DNA from: an uncultured Bacilli bacterium
GTDB taxonomy: Bacteria; Bacillota_I; Bacilli_A; RF39; UBA660
Assembly (NCBI GenBank): GCA_944363805.1
Contig: CALVVH010000024.1
Span: 1 to 18,403 of the forward strand
Reading direction: 5' to 3'
DNA: 18,403 bases
The notes under the pieces were generated by a model. The model searched no databases and was not told the DNA's origin. It saw only the letters and a program-made list of their open reading frames with translations. The position numbers and the translations under genes were made by a program. The stretch's first letter is position 1. Each line of letters begins with the position of its first letter. Shown here piece by piece: positions 7,116 to 13,757 of this stretch.

Positions 7116-8044
7116 TTTTCTTCCTCCCTAAATAATTTATTTCTAATATTCAAATTTAATATTTTATCTATTTCTTCCTGACTAAATTCTTCTCTCAACA
7201 ATTTAGTCAATTCTTCTTTTAAATTTTCGTATGGAAATATTATTCTTTCCACTGGATTATCAAACAAAACATTATCATATCCCATATCATCCGTAGATAC
7301 CCCAACATTATCTATACCCAGTATTTCTACCACTCTTTTAATATGTTGCAAATACTTACGTTTCAGTATCTCTATATCTTCATCTTCCTTACTTAAAAAC
7401 ATTGAATAGCTAACAAGTCCCATCACTGGATTAAATTCCTTCAAACTACTTATTTGATTTTCAGTAATATTCCTCGGATGACTATACAAATCAGCAACAT
7501 CCGAGTGACTAACTATCACTTTAGGATTTAACCCATTATTTTTAACATCTTTGAGTAAATCGACAGTATCAATAAATGTCTCTTTATTCATGTGCGATAA
7601 ATCTATTACAATACCCAGTTTAATAGCTTCAATTATAAATATTTTACCTTCTTCAGTTAAACCTCCGGTAGCTCTTGCACCACTTCCATACTTATTTTTA
7701 TTATTCCAAACAAGTAAAATACTTCTAAGCCCTAAATCATAAAGTTGCTTTAATTCATCAGTATCTTTAATAAAGTCGCAACCTTCAATACTAAATATGA
7801 CATCAATATTAGGAAAGTATTTTTTAAATAATCCTGTTGATACCTTAAACATTTCTACTACATCGATTGGTCTACCCATCATTTCCCGTTGCATTTCACT
7901 TTCACTCATAAAATACAAATTAGCAATCAACCCATTAACATTATTATCATTAAAATACTTTTGTAATTCTTCTACATATCTAAAATCATTACGTAAATAA
8001 CAATAATATAAAATAGATAACAAATCATAATGCATATCAATCAT
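7112..8044 (-). CDS. Membrane-dipeptidase-type metallopeptidase (peptidase M19)
   Basis: From the ATG at 8044 the product has 310 residues, the usual M19 size. It begins MIDMHYDLL with the metal ligands H5 and D7. Further family sites are SIEG (E87), GLTEEGK...GIVIDLSH (H151), VIVSHSDV (H180), HPRN (191-192) and STDDMG (D252). The family cleaves dipeptides using two zinc ions. This member has no signal peptide, so it is probably cytosolic. The frame stays open back to 8206, but the extra 54 codons are the T-box terminator and leader. The SD AAGGAGA (8057-8051) sits 7 bases before 8044. Placement with serS under a serine T-box suggests it releases amino acids from dipeptides during starvation, which is inference. 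Confidence 0.85.
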   Translation of the reverse strand: MIDMHYDLLSILYYCYLRNDFRYVEELQKYFNDNNVNGLIANLYFMSESEMQREMMGRPIDVVEMFKVSTGLFKKYFPNIDVIFSIEGCDFIKDTDELKQLYDLGLRSILLVWNNKNKYGSGARATGGLTEEGKIFIIEAIKLGIVIDLSHMNKETFIDTVDLLKDVKNNGLNPKVIVSHSDVADLYSHPRNITENQISSLKEFNPVMGLVSYSMFLSKEDEDIEILKRKYLQHIKRVVEILGIDNVGVSTDDMGYDNVLFDNPVERIIFPYENLKEELTKLLREEFSQEEIDKILNLNIRNKLFREEEK

Positions 8045-8057
8045 AGGCATTCTCCTT

Positions 8058-8262
8058 AAAAAATAAAAAGGATGATACCCAAGGAGTGCAAATAGCACGG
8101 TACCACCCTTATATTTACTCATTTTAGATAACGGTATTACCCGAGATTTATTAAATCTAACTCCAAAGGTAGATTCATTATACATCAATTCATTAGTTTC
8201 CACCAACCACTAATTCTCTATAAAATATCCATATAATTACTAATCCTTTATCTTCGTCGATG
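8058..8262 (-). promoter_or_regulatory. T-box riboswitch (serine type)
   Basis: Read on the minus strand. Stem I has an AGTA motif and the apical sequence GTGGTTGGTGGAAAC. Its 3' side carries GAATCTACC (8176-8168), where UCU (8173-8171) is a serine codon in the specifier position. The T-box AAGGGTGGTACCGTGC covers 8110-8095 and contains the UGGU that pairs with the tRNA acceptor end. The terminator pairs AAGGGTGGTACC (8110-8099) with GGTATCATCCTT (8079-8068) and ends in a T-rich run at 8067-8058. Uncharged tRNA-Ser should favour the antiterminator and switch on the M19-serS-unknown operon. Confidence 0.93.
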
Positions 8263-8267
8263 TATAT

Positions 8268-8297
8268 AATATACCACAAACATTAAGTATTTGCCAA
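8268..8297 (-). promoter_or_regulatory. Promoter of the T-box operon
   Basis: TTGGCA (8297-8292), an 18-base spacer and TATATT (8273-8268), with a start near 8261. A palindrome, CAAGATATTTATCTTG (8295-8310), overlaps the -35 box and lies just past the stop of the metalloprotease gene. Confidence 0.6.
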
Positions 8298-8302
8298 GAT
8301 AT

Positions 8303-10378
8303 TTATCTTGAAAAACTCGAATTATTTTGTAAAACTTGTTCAGTTACATACGTAGTAACCAAATTGATAATTTCTTCTTTCGTAAAAACATACTCTATTT
8401 TACTTTCATCTAACAAACCATAGGAAAGCAAAATATTAGAAAAACTTATTTTGACATTCTTAGAAAAATTTATCGGTTCAGAATAATCTAAAAATGGTAT
8501 TTGTAAATAACCATCATATAAAATAATATCTAGTTGCCATAATGGACAATAACATCTATAATCGCCGATACATAATCTACTGTATGGTAAAACCATAATA
8601 TTATCACCAGCAACTATAATATTTTCAAACAAGTTTACCTGTCCTTCTTCATATTTTAAATAGGTTTCATTAAAAACATCAGCTAATTCCAATTTATCCC
8701 CATTCAATTGATACAAAGCTAAATAATCTAATAAAGGTTTAGAAAGATATTCTCTTTTACCTTCTCCTTTATTTACTAACAAAAATTTAATCTCCCCATT
8801 AACTTTTTTAATTTCTACTTCCAAATTTTTTAAATATTCTTCTCCTAGAAACTCACCATTCCAATAGATTGGTACTTTTTCATAACGCATTTTATCTATC
8901 AATTGATTTTCTTCAATCATTAAAGACCAAAACTCTGGCGTTCCATAAATATCCCTATGCTTTAAATAATTACTTTTAATTAAATAATCCATATTATTTA
9001 TATATGTTACATCTTCCTCATCTATCGTTACTGCTTCTTCTGAGGGCTTATCACCATGCATCAAATATACGGCAGCATTATCGATCATCAAACTCGCCAT
9101 GTATGCTAAATATGCTTCATTTTCATATATAGCCACAAAATTATAATAATCATACTCACTAGCTAAGTCATCTAAGTATTCCACTGTTATAATATTCTTA
9201 TAACCTAAAGTTTTTAAATGCGCATTGTATCTTTCCAAATAAGTGTTAAATACTTTCTGATTATTTTCTAACAACTTAGCAAAATTAACAAAAGGTTCAT
9301 AAACATTACCTTTTAAATCAATACTTGCTAATGTCAAATTAAATACTTCATCTAAGAATTCCGAACAATTACTTAAAGATATACTATATTGTAACTCTTT
9401 TTGGGTATCTGTAATTCCATTAATAAAATTGCTTATATAATTAAAATCAATCTCCGGATATCTTTTTTGTAATCTAGTTATTAATTCATCAATTCCATAT
9501 TTATTATAATCTTCTAAAGTATATCCTCCGAAAGAAAGTAAATAATCAAGTATTATACCCTCTGTATGATAACTATTCGCTGGAGCAATTAAAGAAACTA
9601 TCTTATTAGTCATAGCTTCATTTAATTCAGTATTATCATTTGTCCGAAGTAAAATTTGTCCATTTTTCAAAATAGTACAAAACGAATTCATTGCATGAGC
9701 AAACTCATGATAAACCGTCGCCAAAGGGGCATTATTAGAAAGATTTATTTGATTATAATAAGAATTATAATTAGCAGTAACACTTTCCCCCAAGACTTTT
9801 TCTTCTTCCTCTGGATTAAGTTCTACTACTCTTAAAGTTTTAATGTTTTCATAAAATATCCGCAAATCATAATTAGGTATTTCTTCCCTTACTTTATTAA
9901 CTAAATTCCTCGCAATAGTTTTATAATACTCATTTAAATTAGTATTACTATCAATTGCCTCATATACTTCCTCTATACTAATTTTATCATATCCTAAGAT
10001 ATCTGTAAGTTCATCAACACTCGAAAAAGTTCTCCCCTTCAACTGAACTGAATCATCAACACTAACCATTACATAACTATCAGATAATTGTTCTACTTTA
10101 TAATTATTAAATGTACTAGCTAAAGCATTCGTCCCCACAACAAATGCTAATACTCCACTAGCAAGTCTTACCTTTTCCTGAAAGAAAACATCATGTAAAT
10201 CATGAAGTACAAATGGATTATGATTATTATATACATTATTCAAGTACTTATAATCTTCTAATGTTGGATAAATATACTTACCATCACTACCCTTTTCTAA
10301 AAAAGTCTTTCTATTTCCTTCCGCTAAAAATACTGTAAATACTTTATTATTATATTTAATATCAAATAATTTCTTCAT
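8303..10378 (-). CDS. Unknown membrane-anchored zinc metalloprotease (HExxH)
   Basis: The product has 691 residues. A hydrophobic segment at about 71-89 (RLASGVLAFVVGTNALAS) follows a basic cytosolic stretch, so the N-terminus is probably inside and the rest outside. TVYHEFAHAMNSF holds HEFAH at 224-228, and NEAMT at 253-257 offers a third zinc ligand E254. HExxH plus NExxT about 25 residues later is the gluzincin layout. The catalytic region is followed by about 400 residues with no motif I know, except a cysteine cluster CIGDYRCYC (C603, C609, C611). The family is unrecognised beyond the motif. An ORF-less group II intron separates the ATG from the promoter, and only 8 bases of the native leader (TGTTAGAG) remain next to the ATG, without an SD. 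Expression may need splicing or may be impaired. Confidence 0.72.
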   Translation of the reverse strand: MKKLFDIKYNNKVFTVFLAEGNRKTFLEKGSDGKYIYPTLEDYKYLNNVYNNHNPFVLHDLHDVFFQEKVRLASGVLAFVVGTNALASTFNNYKVEQLSDSYVMVSVDDSVQLKGRTFSSVDELTDILGYDKISIEEVYEAIDSNTNLNEYYKTIARNLVNKVREEIPNYDLRIFYENIKTLRVVELNPEEEEKVLGESVTANYNSYYNQINLSNNAPLATVYHEFAHAMNSFCTILKNGQILLRTNDNTELNEAMTNKIVSLIAPANSYHTEGIILDYLLSFGGYTLEDYNKYGIDELITRLQKRYPEIDFNYISNFINGITDTQKELQYSISLSNCSEFLDEVFNLTLASIDLKGNVYEPFVNFAKLLENNQKVFNTYLERYNAHLKTLGYKNIITVEYLDDLASEYDYYNFVAIYENEAYLAYMASLMIDNAAVYLMHGDKPSEEAVTIDEEDVTYINNMDYLIKSNYLKHRDIYGTPEFWSLMIEENQLIDKMRYEKVPIYWNGEFLGEEYLKNLEVEIKKVNGEIKFLLVNKGEGKREYLSKPLLDYLALYQLNGDKLELADVFNETYLKYEEGQVNLFENIIVAGDNIMVLPYSRLCIGDYRCYCPLWQLDIILYDGYLQIPFLDYSEPINFSKNVKISFSNILLSYGLLDESKIEYVFTKEEIINLVTTYVTEQVLQNNSSFSR

Positions 10379-10386
10379 CTCTAACA

Positions 10387-11057
10387 GTCGAGTAGACGAC
10401 TCGACCCCACCTCTCTTTCTTTAGTGAGAGGAAGTCTGTCGCCCCTCACGGAACCGTACGTGCGGTTTTCTCGCATACGGCTCTTCATATAAGCCATTTG
10501 CTACTCAAGCTATTTCATATATTCATTTTGCATTGGCTTAATGCATCTAGCACATTAGCATTGTTTCATATATAAATCGACTTATATGCTAGTCCCTTCG
10601 CTCCAGAGTCATTACTTCCTTCTTCACTACTATGAACTAGTCCGACTACTTACAAATCATCTGCCTTACTTAGTTTACAAAACCTTGCTTCGGCATACCT
10701 GTTACTATTGGGGTTTTAAACCGTTTAGAATTAGGAATTTATAAGTTCTCCCAGGTATGCTTAATATATCAATGATATACTCGCCATGCTCTATGGACCC
10801 CGGTGGCACTCTCACGATATCTCGCTTAACGATACTGCCGTTGTTGTCTGCTGTGAAAGGAAACACATCGACTACCACTATTTATATTTAACGAGGCTGA
10901 ATCGCTTCACACTTTCGTATTACGGCTCGTATTCTCGTTTGCCTACGCTTAAATCTAATCTCACGACTTCGACTCCAAGGCTAACTAATGGCGACTTGCT
11001 AGGTCTTACCATGTCGGTTTCCCACCCGACTATATATTAAACACCGAACTGGCGCAC
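10387..11057 (-). mobile_element. ORF-less group II intron (ribozyme, 671 nt)
   Basis: On the minus strand the 5' end is GTGCGCC (11057-11051), the canonical GUGYG start. Domain I text such as AGTCGGGTGGGAAACCGACA and GAGTCGAAGTCGTGAGAT is typical of bacterial group II introns. Domain V lies at 10483-10451: GAGCCGTA pairs with TACGGTTC, with the AGC triad, a CG bulge and a GAAA-containing apical loop that is slightly enlarged. Domain VI follows, and the 3' end is CTACTCGAC at 10387. Domain IV is only about 110 nt and carries no reverse transcriptase/maturase frame, so mobility and perhaps splicing need a protein in trans. It points the same way as the metalloprotease gene and sits 8 bases before its ATG. 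Confidence 0.88.
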
Positions 11058-11065
11058 CCACTTAT

Positions 11066-11094
11066 ATTATATACTACCCATTATCCAATAACAA
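11066..11094 (-). promoter_or_regulatory. Original promoter of the metalloprotease gene, now upstream of the intron
   Basis: TTGTTA (11094-11089), a 17-base spacer and TATAAT (11071-11066). The predicted start is at 11059, two bases before the intron. Without the intron the text would read TATAAT-ATAAGT-GGTG-TTAGAG-ATG, close to the leaders of the genes at 1144 and 2112. Confidence 0.6.
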
Positions 11095-11097
11095 TAT

Positions 11098-11138
11098 AAA
11101 AGAACTAAGCCTCCACATTACATGTATATCCTTAGTCC
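11098..11138 (-). terminator. Terminator of the DGR-target/MSL unit
   Basis: GGACTAAG (11138-11131) pairs with CTTAGTTC (11109-11102), with one G-T pair, followed by TTTT (11101-11098). The TAA of the MSL gene lies in the left arm. Confidence 0.55.
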
Positions 11139-11488
11139 TTTAATTTGCTTATTACTTCCACTATCTCTTCTATGCTATAATTATTAAACTTATATTCTTC
11201 TATTACTTGTTCTATCCTATATCTTTCTTTAGCTTTATCCATTACTTCAAGATACTTATTACTAATACCCTTATATGTATCTATTATTTTTTCTTTATCA
11301 TATATTACATACGCTATCTTCTTTATTTGTAATATACTTATTACTTTATTATATGCCTTACTAGGATATGAACAACTATTTCTAGATTCTATAAACTTAT
11401 AGCCCATAAGATAATGGAGTAACACTCCATTATCTCCATAACAATTATAGAAGTTCCCTATTTTATATATTTTCAATACTTTATCCAT
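11132..11488 (-). CDS. MutS-N-terminal-like small protein (MSL-type DGR accessory)
   Basis: The start is uncertain. ATG at 11488 gives 118 residues and GTG at 11515 gives 127, and neither has a clear SD. The core KIGNFYNCYGDNGVLLHYLMGYKF, followed by CSYPSKAYNKVISILQIKKIAYVIYD, matches the pattern of MutS domain I (K-x-G-x-FY...D-A...G-x-P...L...G-x-x-V). The MutS clamp and ATPase parts are absent. Short MutS-like (MSL) proteins are one of the accessory gene types reported in diversity-generating retroelements, next to Avd and HRDC types. Position supports this: it lies directly after a DGR-like target gene on the same strand. It is helical at the C-terminus (IEQVIEEYKFNNYSIEEIVE). It could instead be an unrelated small helical protein. 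Confidence 0.6.
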   Translation of the reverse strand: MDKVLKIYKIGNFYNCYGDNGVLLHYLMGYKFIESRNSCSYPSKAYNKVISILQIKKIAYVIYDKEKIIDTYKGISNKYLEVMDKAKERYRIEQVIEEYKFNNYSIEEIVEVISKLKD

Positions 11489-11509
11489 AATTTTTATAGA
11501 CAAGGTTTT

Positions 11510-11640
11510 CCGCACTGCCTCTGCCTGTCTTACGACAGTCGCGGCTTCAACATTGCATCAATCTAATTTACCACTCTAATTCTCTGTAGCATGGTATTAC
11601 ACATGTTTGTCTCGCTCCACAAGGGCGCGTAGCCAAACCC
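11510..11640 (-). other. GC-rich structured spacer between the DGR target and the MSL gene
   Basis: These 131 bases differ sharply from the AT-rich surroundings and hold no gene. Possible stems are CTGTC-GTAA-GACAG (11538-11525) inside CCGC/GCGG (11544-11541 with 11513-11510), and GTTTG/CAAAC (11638-11634 with 11609-11605). DGR targets often carry a GC-rich homing-initiation site followed by a hairpin just past the variable repeat, and this spacer occupies that place. Confidence 0.45.
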
Positions 11641-11646
11641 TATTGC

Positions 11647-13122
11647 TTAGCCAAGGTCCAAAACAAATGGATCAGTACTTGTTCCAGTACCTGAGGAAAG
11701 TTCCACTGTGGACGCTAGACTAAAGGACGGGCGAACAGCATTCGCATTGCGGACAATGTCGGCATACACGTCACCACCGCGGTCGGAATTCACAATACAC
11801 GCCCTAATGGCAGAGTCTGTAAAACGGGAAAGTAACCATTCATAATCACCTAAATATAGCCAATTATCTGTTCCGTAATTATCTTCATATAATGCTGTTG
11901 CCCAATTTTCTGGACTTGCACAATATCCATAATCTGATACATACATTAAGCCTATTTTCATTATTTCTTCATATCCACTTTGTCCTGTCCCTACTTCTAC
12001 ATCATAATATTGTTTTGCTGTATTTGTTTGACTTAATGCCATTCCTCCGACTTGCCATGTTGTTGAGGCTATTAGGTTTTGCCATTCTGCTGGTATTGTA
12101 TTGTAATATGTTGTATTTAATGTTGTATATATATCGGGTTTGGTTGTTTCTTCCCATGTATTTACATTATCTGCATCCCAAGCATAATCTCCAATACTTG
12201 TCGCCTTGATTAATTTTACTTGATTATTAAATACTCCTATAATCCTATATTGATTTTCAGCATTTTGACAATCTGCTCCGGTTGCTCCAAAACATACATA
12301 GTTATTTGGATTTGCGCCGCTATATCTGTATGAATTATCTTGGGCTCCATTTGCTAAATCTGCATCATGATAATATATATCACCTACACCATCACCGTAT
12401 GTCGTATTAAAAGTTTGAATGCAAGTCGCTAAATTTCCACCACCTGGACACACATCAGCCAATGTTGGAATTGGAGTTTCACTTTCCAAAGCCTCTTCTT
12501 GAATTATCAATATTGCCTCAAATGTTTTATTTGTATTTCCTTCTTGGTCACTATCTAAATTAACAAATGTTACTGTTATATTCCATTCTTGCGTTGTTGG
12601 TGTGTCTGTTGCGCTTATTTCATAATTATCGGCTATTGTTATTAACCCATTTGCTGTTGTTATATCAAATCCTGATACTTCATCTACTGTTGTATATTCA
12701 TAACTTCCAAGTGTTTGTAATTCTGTGCCATCTGGATCTTCTATTGTTAATATCAACTCTGCTGTTTCTTCATCTGTTGTATAAGTAAAATCATTACTTG
12801 TAATATTTAAATACAAATAATAATTTCTTGTCGCCGTATTTGTGGCATTATTGGCAGTCAAAGTAGCACTTGCTGTGGTACTTCCTGATTGGTTACCTAA
12901 GCCTTGCGCAAAGTTTTGTTGATTAGCAGTAATGCTTATTGCATCACCTACACTAAATGATAAGTTATCCGTGGTATTTGTTTGCACATTTACATTGGTA
13001 TTAGCACTAGCTCCTCCTTGGGCTGTAAAGAAGGCATATGTTGCTCCCACCACAACTACAATTAATAACACGACTGCTATCGTTGAAAATATTAACACTT
13101 TCTTTTCATTGGTCTTATTCAT
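11647..13122 (-). CDS. Exported surface protein with a DGR-type variable C-terminus
   Basis: The product has 491 residues. Residues 1-35 (basic start, long hydrophobic run, GATYAFFTAQ) match the signal region of TasA/CalY-type proteins cut by the SipW peptidase. Residues 35-210 are Asn/Thr-rich with many beta strands. After a CPGGGNLATC link, residues about 280-491 (YRIIGVFNNQVKLIKATSIG onward, LYLGDYEWLLSR, NAVRPSFSL, SSGTGTSTDPFVL) resemble the C-type-lectin-like domains found in gut Bacillota DGR targets. Residues 434-461 form a hypervariable-looking block, described under the variable-region entry. It probably acts as a diversified binding protein at the cell surface. There is no sortase motif or C-terminal anchor. 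A promoter lies at 13150-13178. The SD is weak (GATG or AAGGGA). Confidence 0.78.
   Translation of the reverse strand: MNKTNEKKVLIFSTIAVVLLIVVVVGATYAFFTAQGGASANTNVNVQTNTTDNLSFSVGDAISITANQQNFAQGLGNQSGSTTASATLTANNATNTATRNYYLYLNITSNDFTYTTDEETAELILTIEDPDGTELQTLGSYEYTTVDEVSGFDITTANGLITIADNYEISATDTPTTQEWNITVTFVNLDSDQEGNTNKTFEAILIIQEEALESETPIPTLADVCPGGGNLATCIQTFNTTYGDGVGDIYYHDADLANGAQDNSYRYSGANPNNYVCFGATGADCQNAENQYRIIGVFNNQVKLIKATSIGDYAWDADNVNTWEETTKPDIYTTLNTTYYNTIPAEWQNLIASTTWQVGGMALSQTNTAKQYYDVEVGTGQSGYEEIMKIGLMYVSDYGYCASPENWATALYEDNYGTDNWLYLGDYEWLLSRFTDSAIRACIVNSDRGGDVYADIVRNANAVRPSFSLASTVELSSGTGTSTDPFVLDLG
11740..11823 (-). other. Putative DGR variable region (core)
   Basis: Codons 434-461 of the target gene (FTDSAIRACI, then VNSDRGGDVY, then ADIVRNAN). 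By my count 22 of 28 codons end in C or T, as expected if AAY codons in a template repeat were randomised to NNY. G+C is about 51% (43 of 84) in an otherwise AT-rich gene. Constant framework flanks it (LLSR before, AVRPSFSL after). The full variable repeat probably spans about 11660-11838. No matching template repeat is found in the window. Confidence 0.6.
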
Positions 13123-13149
13123 AACTTCATCTTTCCCTTCACTATTTTA

Positions 13150-13178
13150 AGTATAAAATATCTAGTTAAATTTTGCAA
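13150..13178 (-). promoter_or_regulatory. Promoter of the DGR-target gene
   Basis: TTGCAA (13178-13173), a 17-base spacer and TATACT (13155-13150), with a start near 13143. Confidence 0.55.
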
Positions 13179-13229
13179 TGTGAAATTTTGGCGAAAAAAT
13201 ATTGCATTTTTAACTTGTCTATTTCAAAG

Positions 13230-13238
13230 TCACCTCCT
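13230..13238 (-). other. Orphan perfect Shine-Dalgarno site
   Basis: AGGAGGTGA on the minus strand is followed only by TTG-AAA-TAG, or by a 13-codon frame 22 bases on. No real gene follows, and it lies upstream of the DGR-target promoter. It may be the remnant of a lost gene start. Confidence 0.35.
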
Positions 13239-13312
13239 ATGCTCTTATATTGTAAAAAAAAAGTCAAGCATTTTACAAATTTTTCTTTACAAAAATTTTA
13301 CTATATTTTACT

Positions 13313-13342
13313 TAAAAAAAGTGAAAATTTTTAGTTTTCACT
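13313..13342 (-). terminator. Terminator of the sufS-sufU operon
   Basis: On the minus strand, AGTGAAAA (13342-13335), a 7-base loop and TTTTCACT (13327-13320), then seven T (13319-13313). Confidence 0.75.
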
Positions 13343-13346
13343 CCTA

Positions 13347-13757
13347 TTATTTATAACGTTCTAATATTTTTTTTAAAGCTGCATAAGGAAGCCATGCACA
13401 AGTCTTACGACTGGTATTTTTAGTATCTTCATAAACTACTGCTTCTTGTAAGATATTAGAGTTATAATCTTTATCCCCTAACATTGCTTCCATATTGGAA
13501 ATATATTCAATTGCTTCATCTATTCTTTTACCCTTTAAATTAGATGTCATGATGGAAGCCGAAGAAATACTTATCGCACAAGCTTCTCCATCAAATGTAA
13601 TATCTTCTATTATGCCATTTTGGATTTTTACATATATATCTAAATTATCAATACAAGAAGAATTACTAGTATTTTCTACTATATAACTGTTATCATTAAT
13701 TCTTTTTTTATTTCTCGGATTACTGTAATGATCCATTATTACTTCTCTTTTTTCCAT
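13347..13757 (-). CDS. sufU: Fe-S cluster assembly sulfurtransferase SufU
   Basis: SufU is a zinc protein that takes persulfide sulfur from SufS and passes it to the Fe-S assembly scaffold in Gram-positive bacteria. The 136 residues keep the metal ligands: NSSCIDNLD (C35, D37), GEACAISISSAS (C60) and SRKTCAWLPYAAL (C120). The N-terminal MDHYSNPRNKKR is the usual SufU/IscU start. It is slightly shorter than the roughly 147 residues usual for the family, mostly in the loop before C120. The ATG follows the sufS TAA with no gap, so translation is coupled. sufB, sufC and sufD are not in the window, so this is a two-gene piece of the pathway. Confidence 0.93.
   Translation of the reverse strand: MEKREVIMDHYSNPRNKKRINDNSYIVENTSNSSCIDNLDIYVKIQNGIIEDITFDGEACAISISSASIMTSNLKGKRIDEAIEYISNMEAMLGDKDYNSNILQEAVVYEDTKNTSRKTCAWLPYAALKKILERYK

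Noticed and set aside
8051..8206. N-terminal extension of the M19 peptidase
   Set aside because: The sequence is the T-box antiterminator and terminator, and the SD fits ATG 8044.
10786..11040. Plus-strand open frame of 84 codons
   Set aside because: It lies entirely antisense to domain I of the group II intron and has no family-like sequence or SD.
10387..11131. DGR reverse transcriptase or template repeat downstream of the MSL gene
   Set aside because: The stretch is fully explained by the terminator, promoter and group II intron, with no RT motif and no copy of the variable region.
11132..11515. Avd (four-helix DGR accessory protein) because of its 127-codon length
   Set aside because: The K-x-G-x-FY...YP...L pattern fits MutS domain I, not an all-helical bundle.
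11892..12788. Leucine/histidine-rich plus-strand open frames
   Set aside because: They are antisense shadows of the low-complexity DGR-target gene, without SD or plausible composition.
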